DNA of 64,000 nt from Ardenticatenales bacterium (GTDB taxonomy: Bacteria; Chloroflexota; Anaerolineae; Promineifilales; Promineifilaceae). Both the position numbers and the translations under genes were made by a program. The notes below the pieces were generated by a model. That model was given only the letters and a program-made list of their open reading frames with translations. It was not told the origin of the DNA and ran no database searches. This document shows positions 62,319 through 64,000 of this stretch, piece by piece (within the stretch, counting starts at the first letter, position 1; every line of letters begins with the position of its first letter). The stretch covers positions 1 to 64,000 of the forward strand of contig JACKBM010000003.1 in the NCBI GenBank assembly GCA_020634575.1. Direction: 5' to 3'.

Positions 62319-64000
62319 CTACTCTTCCTCGTCGGCATCCTCTCTGGTTTCGGCCAGTAGCTCACGCAGGGCCAGCACCTGGTAGCCGGCGGCTTCATCG
62401 GCCGCGGCCAGGGCGGCGATAATGTCGGTGGCTGAGGCGGCGCCGGCCGCTTCCACCGGGGCAACGGCCGCCAGCCAGTAGAGCCAGCTCCGCAGCGAGG
62501 CAAAACCAGCGCCATCGTACCAGAGGATGTCGTTGTACCGGTTGACGCCCAGGTATTGGCGGGCGTCCGGGTCGGCCAGCAGCCGGTCGAGCAGGGCGAG
62601 TGGCGCCGGCGGTTCCTGGTACCAGTCTTGCAAGCTGGTCAGCACCTTGATGAGGAGCACGCCGCGGTCGGCCAGCCAGTCGCGGAAGCCGCTCTCACGC
62701 AGCGCTTCCGCCAGGATTTTGCCGAGCAGCCACTCATCGATCCAGGCGCGGCTCTGGCGGGCGGGATCGTCAGACTGGATGGCGGCGCCGAGGGCATGGG
62801 TGAGCAGCCAGCCACAGAAGGCGCCCCAACCGGCCGGTGTGCCATCACTCAACGCCGCCGGCGCCAGCGGGTCCGCCGCCGGCTCCAAATCGAGGGCCCG
62901 GCGCAGGGTCGCCACAACCTCAGCGGCCAGCTCGGCGGCAACACGACCTTCGCTTTCCTCAAACTCCTGAATCGCGCTCAAGAGGGTGGTCAGGTTGGCT
63001 TCCAGCTCGGCCAGGACGAGGGTCTGGCTGGCGGCATCCGTCTGCTGGCTGGCCAGGAGCCGCTGGATGCTGCTGCCGTTGACCAGCGCCCGGTAAGGCG
63101 CCAGGACCGGGGCAAGTTCCAGCTCGAGCAGGGCATCATTGACGCTGGCTGTGCCCTGGCCGTTAAGCAAACCGCTCAGATGGTTGAGCCGGTGAGACGC
63201 ATCATCGTACACGAGGCGGAAATTGAGGAAGACGTGGGCTTTGTAGCCGCCCAGCTCGATGTACAGCCCCTGGTTGTGGAGATCAGCGCAGTTGCGGATG
63301 TATTCCAGGCCGGTCAGTTGATCGCTGAAGATGACGAAGGCGCGTGGATCGGTGGGTAGAGCCAGTCCGTCGGCCAGGCTGGTGAACTGGAGGGGCGGGG
63401 TCTGGTCGGGACCGGCCGGTGCGGCCGCATAGCCCACCGAACGGCGCAGCCAGCCAGCCGCCGTCGCCCATTTGTTGTGATAAATGATCAAGGCTCGCTC
63501 TTCACCGTGCCGGTTGGAGTAAGCGAACACATCCTCATTTACCTCAGCATGCGCGCCGACAAAATCATAAAGACGGAAATGCTCGACCTCGGCGAAGAGA
63601 TGGCGCTGGCGGAAAAGAGGAAAGATCTCGCGCCGGTGGCGCTCGACGAGCCAATCTTTGGGGTTTTCGTCGTAGTAGGCCCGCTGATACTCCATCCCAT
63701 ACTTCTCGGTGTACCCTTCAATCTGCCCATGGCCAACCATCGGTAAACCAGGCATCGTCGCCAGCAGCGTGGCCACGCCGAAATATTTGTCGCCATCGCC
63801 AAACTGCTCGATGGCCGTTTCCTCGTCCGGGTTGTTCATGAAGTTGACGTACCGCTTGAGGATTTCCGGATTAAATTCCAGCGTGTTCTTCATGACCAGC
63901 CGGTATTCCTGGTTGCGCTCGTCCCGCATCATATGCATGAAGGCGCTGTTGTAGACGCGATGCATTCCCAGGGTGCGCACAAAGTAACCTTCCATCAGCC
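62319..64000 (-). CDS. GH13-like alpha-amylase family enzyme, C-terminal part (runs off the right edge)
   Basis: At least 558 residues; the 5' end is outside the window, and the ATG at 63993-63995 is internal. It reads MEGYFVRTLGMHRVYNSAFM, then LKRYVNFMNNPDEETAIEQF, LATMPGLPMVGHGQIEGYTE (the conserved end of the GH13 barrel with the catalytic-site His region) and IFPLFRQRHLFAEVEHFRL. The C-terminal 250 residues are helical (LLERxxAxL-type) and unlike GH13 C-domains. It ends with an acidic tail. This resembles a distinct group of Chloroflexota amylase-like proteins that I know from genome annotations. Catalytic residues lie beyond the window. Confidence 0.75.
   Translation of the reverse strand, partial: LMEGYFVRTLGMHRVYNSAFMHMMRDERNQEYRLVMKNTLEFNPEILKRYVNFMNNPDEETAIEQFGDGDKYFGVATLLATMPGLPMVGHGQIEGYTEKYGMEYQRAYYDENPKDWLVERHRREIFPLFRQRHLFAEVEHFRLYDFVGAHAEVNEDVFAYSNRHGEERALIIYHNKWATAAGWLRRSVGYAAAPAGPDQTPPLQFTSLADGLALPTDPRAFVIFSDQLTGLEYIRNCADLHNQGLYIELGGYKAHVFLNFRLVYDDASHRLNHLSGLLNGQGTASVNDALLELELAPVLAPYRALVNGSSIQRLLASQQTDAASQTLVLAELEANLTTLLSAIQEFEESEGRVAAELAAEVVATLRRALDLEPAADPLAPAALSDGTPAGWGAFCGWLLTHALGAAIQSDDPARQSRAWIDEWLLGKILAEALRESGFRDWLADRGVLLIKVLTSLQDWYQEPPAPLALLDRLLADPDARQYLGVNRYNDILWYDGAGFASLRSWLYWLAAVAPVEAAGAASATDIIAALAAADEAAGYQVLALRELLAETREDADEEE

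Noticed and set aside
1..64000. tRNA, rRNA, CRISPR arrays, prophage or transposase genes.
   Set aside because: I looked for the usual sequence signs on both strands and saw none that I could support.

Overview
The window looks like a chromosomal contig of a GC-rich, filamentous or sediment-type member of the Chloroflexota (Anaerolineae/Ardenticatenia-like). This is inferred from the style of the proteins: a 1264-residue BTAD/ATPase/TPR regulator, TPR-CHAT proteins beside ECF-type sigma factors, secreted proteins that end in a short LPLV/LPII-type tail, fused ECF ATPases, and many beta-sandwich repeat proteins. No rRNA, tRNA, CRISPR array, prophage or transposase was seen.

Layout. 0-3.6 kb: phoU, a response regulator without its phospho-acceptor Asp, arsenate reductase, a sugar-phosphate isomerase-like gene and a globin, with repeat elements that contain gene stop codons. 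3.6-8.2 kb: a giant BTAD regulator and an unknown protein. 8.4-18.3 kb: a badly interrupted stretch (methyltransferase, epimerase, a MalF/MalG/lipoprotein sugar ABC importer, a large secreted protein, a BNR-like membrane protein). 18.7-22.5 kb: plsX-fabF-NERD-MBL operon. plsX itself carries two single-base losses in homopolymers, so many of the neighbouring frameshifts are probably sequence errors rather than true gene decay. 22.6-24.2 kb: two GNATs (one broken) and a small membrane protein. 24.4-27.7 kb: a 1090-residue secreted repeat protein. 27.7-30.2 kb: a NarL-type two-component pair followed by a membrane-anchored thioredoxin whose first active-site Cys is encoded by UGA. 30.4-35.8 kb: sigma factor, putative anti-sigma partner, TPR-CHAT protease-like protein and secreted subtilase. 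36.1-43.5 kb: three glycosyltransferase-type genes, an ABC exporter and a Gly/Ser/Asn-rich protein. 43.6-44.6 kb: inverted-repeat elements and a HigA with a HigB remnant. 44.8-51.4 kb: a GntR/periplasmic-binding-type regulator, a tungstate-type binding lipoprotein and a complete ECF transporter. 51.5-64 kb: housekeeping and accessory genes (GNAT, DinB, VOC, ThuA, aminoglycoside nucleotidyltransferase-like, PfkB kinase, MBL hydrolase, HicAB, MFS, HigBA, SPFH protein) and the 3' part of a GH13-like enzyme that runs off the right edge.

The most unusual signals are: (1) the sigma / anti-sigma-like / TPR-CHAT / subtilase operon, whose gene content parallels the protease-controlled sigma signalling of type III-E CRISPR systems but has no CRISPR part, together with a 31-bp motif found in front of its second gene and again in front of the glycan operon; (2) a candidate selenocysteine UxxC thioredoxin with a downstream stem-loop; (3) a hybrid ECF/tungstate-binding transporter locus; (4) a 10-bp palindrome, ACCGGCCGGT, found about 22 times, reminiscent of the cyanobacterial HIP1 repeat; and (5) repeats that begin exactly at stop codons.
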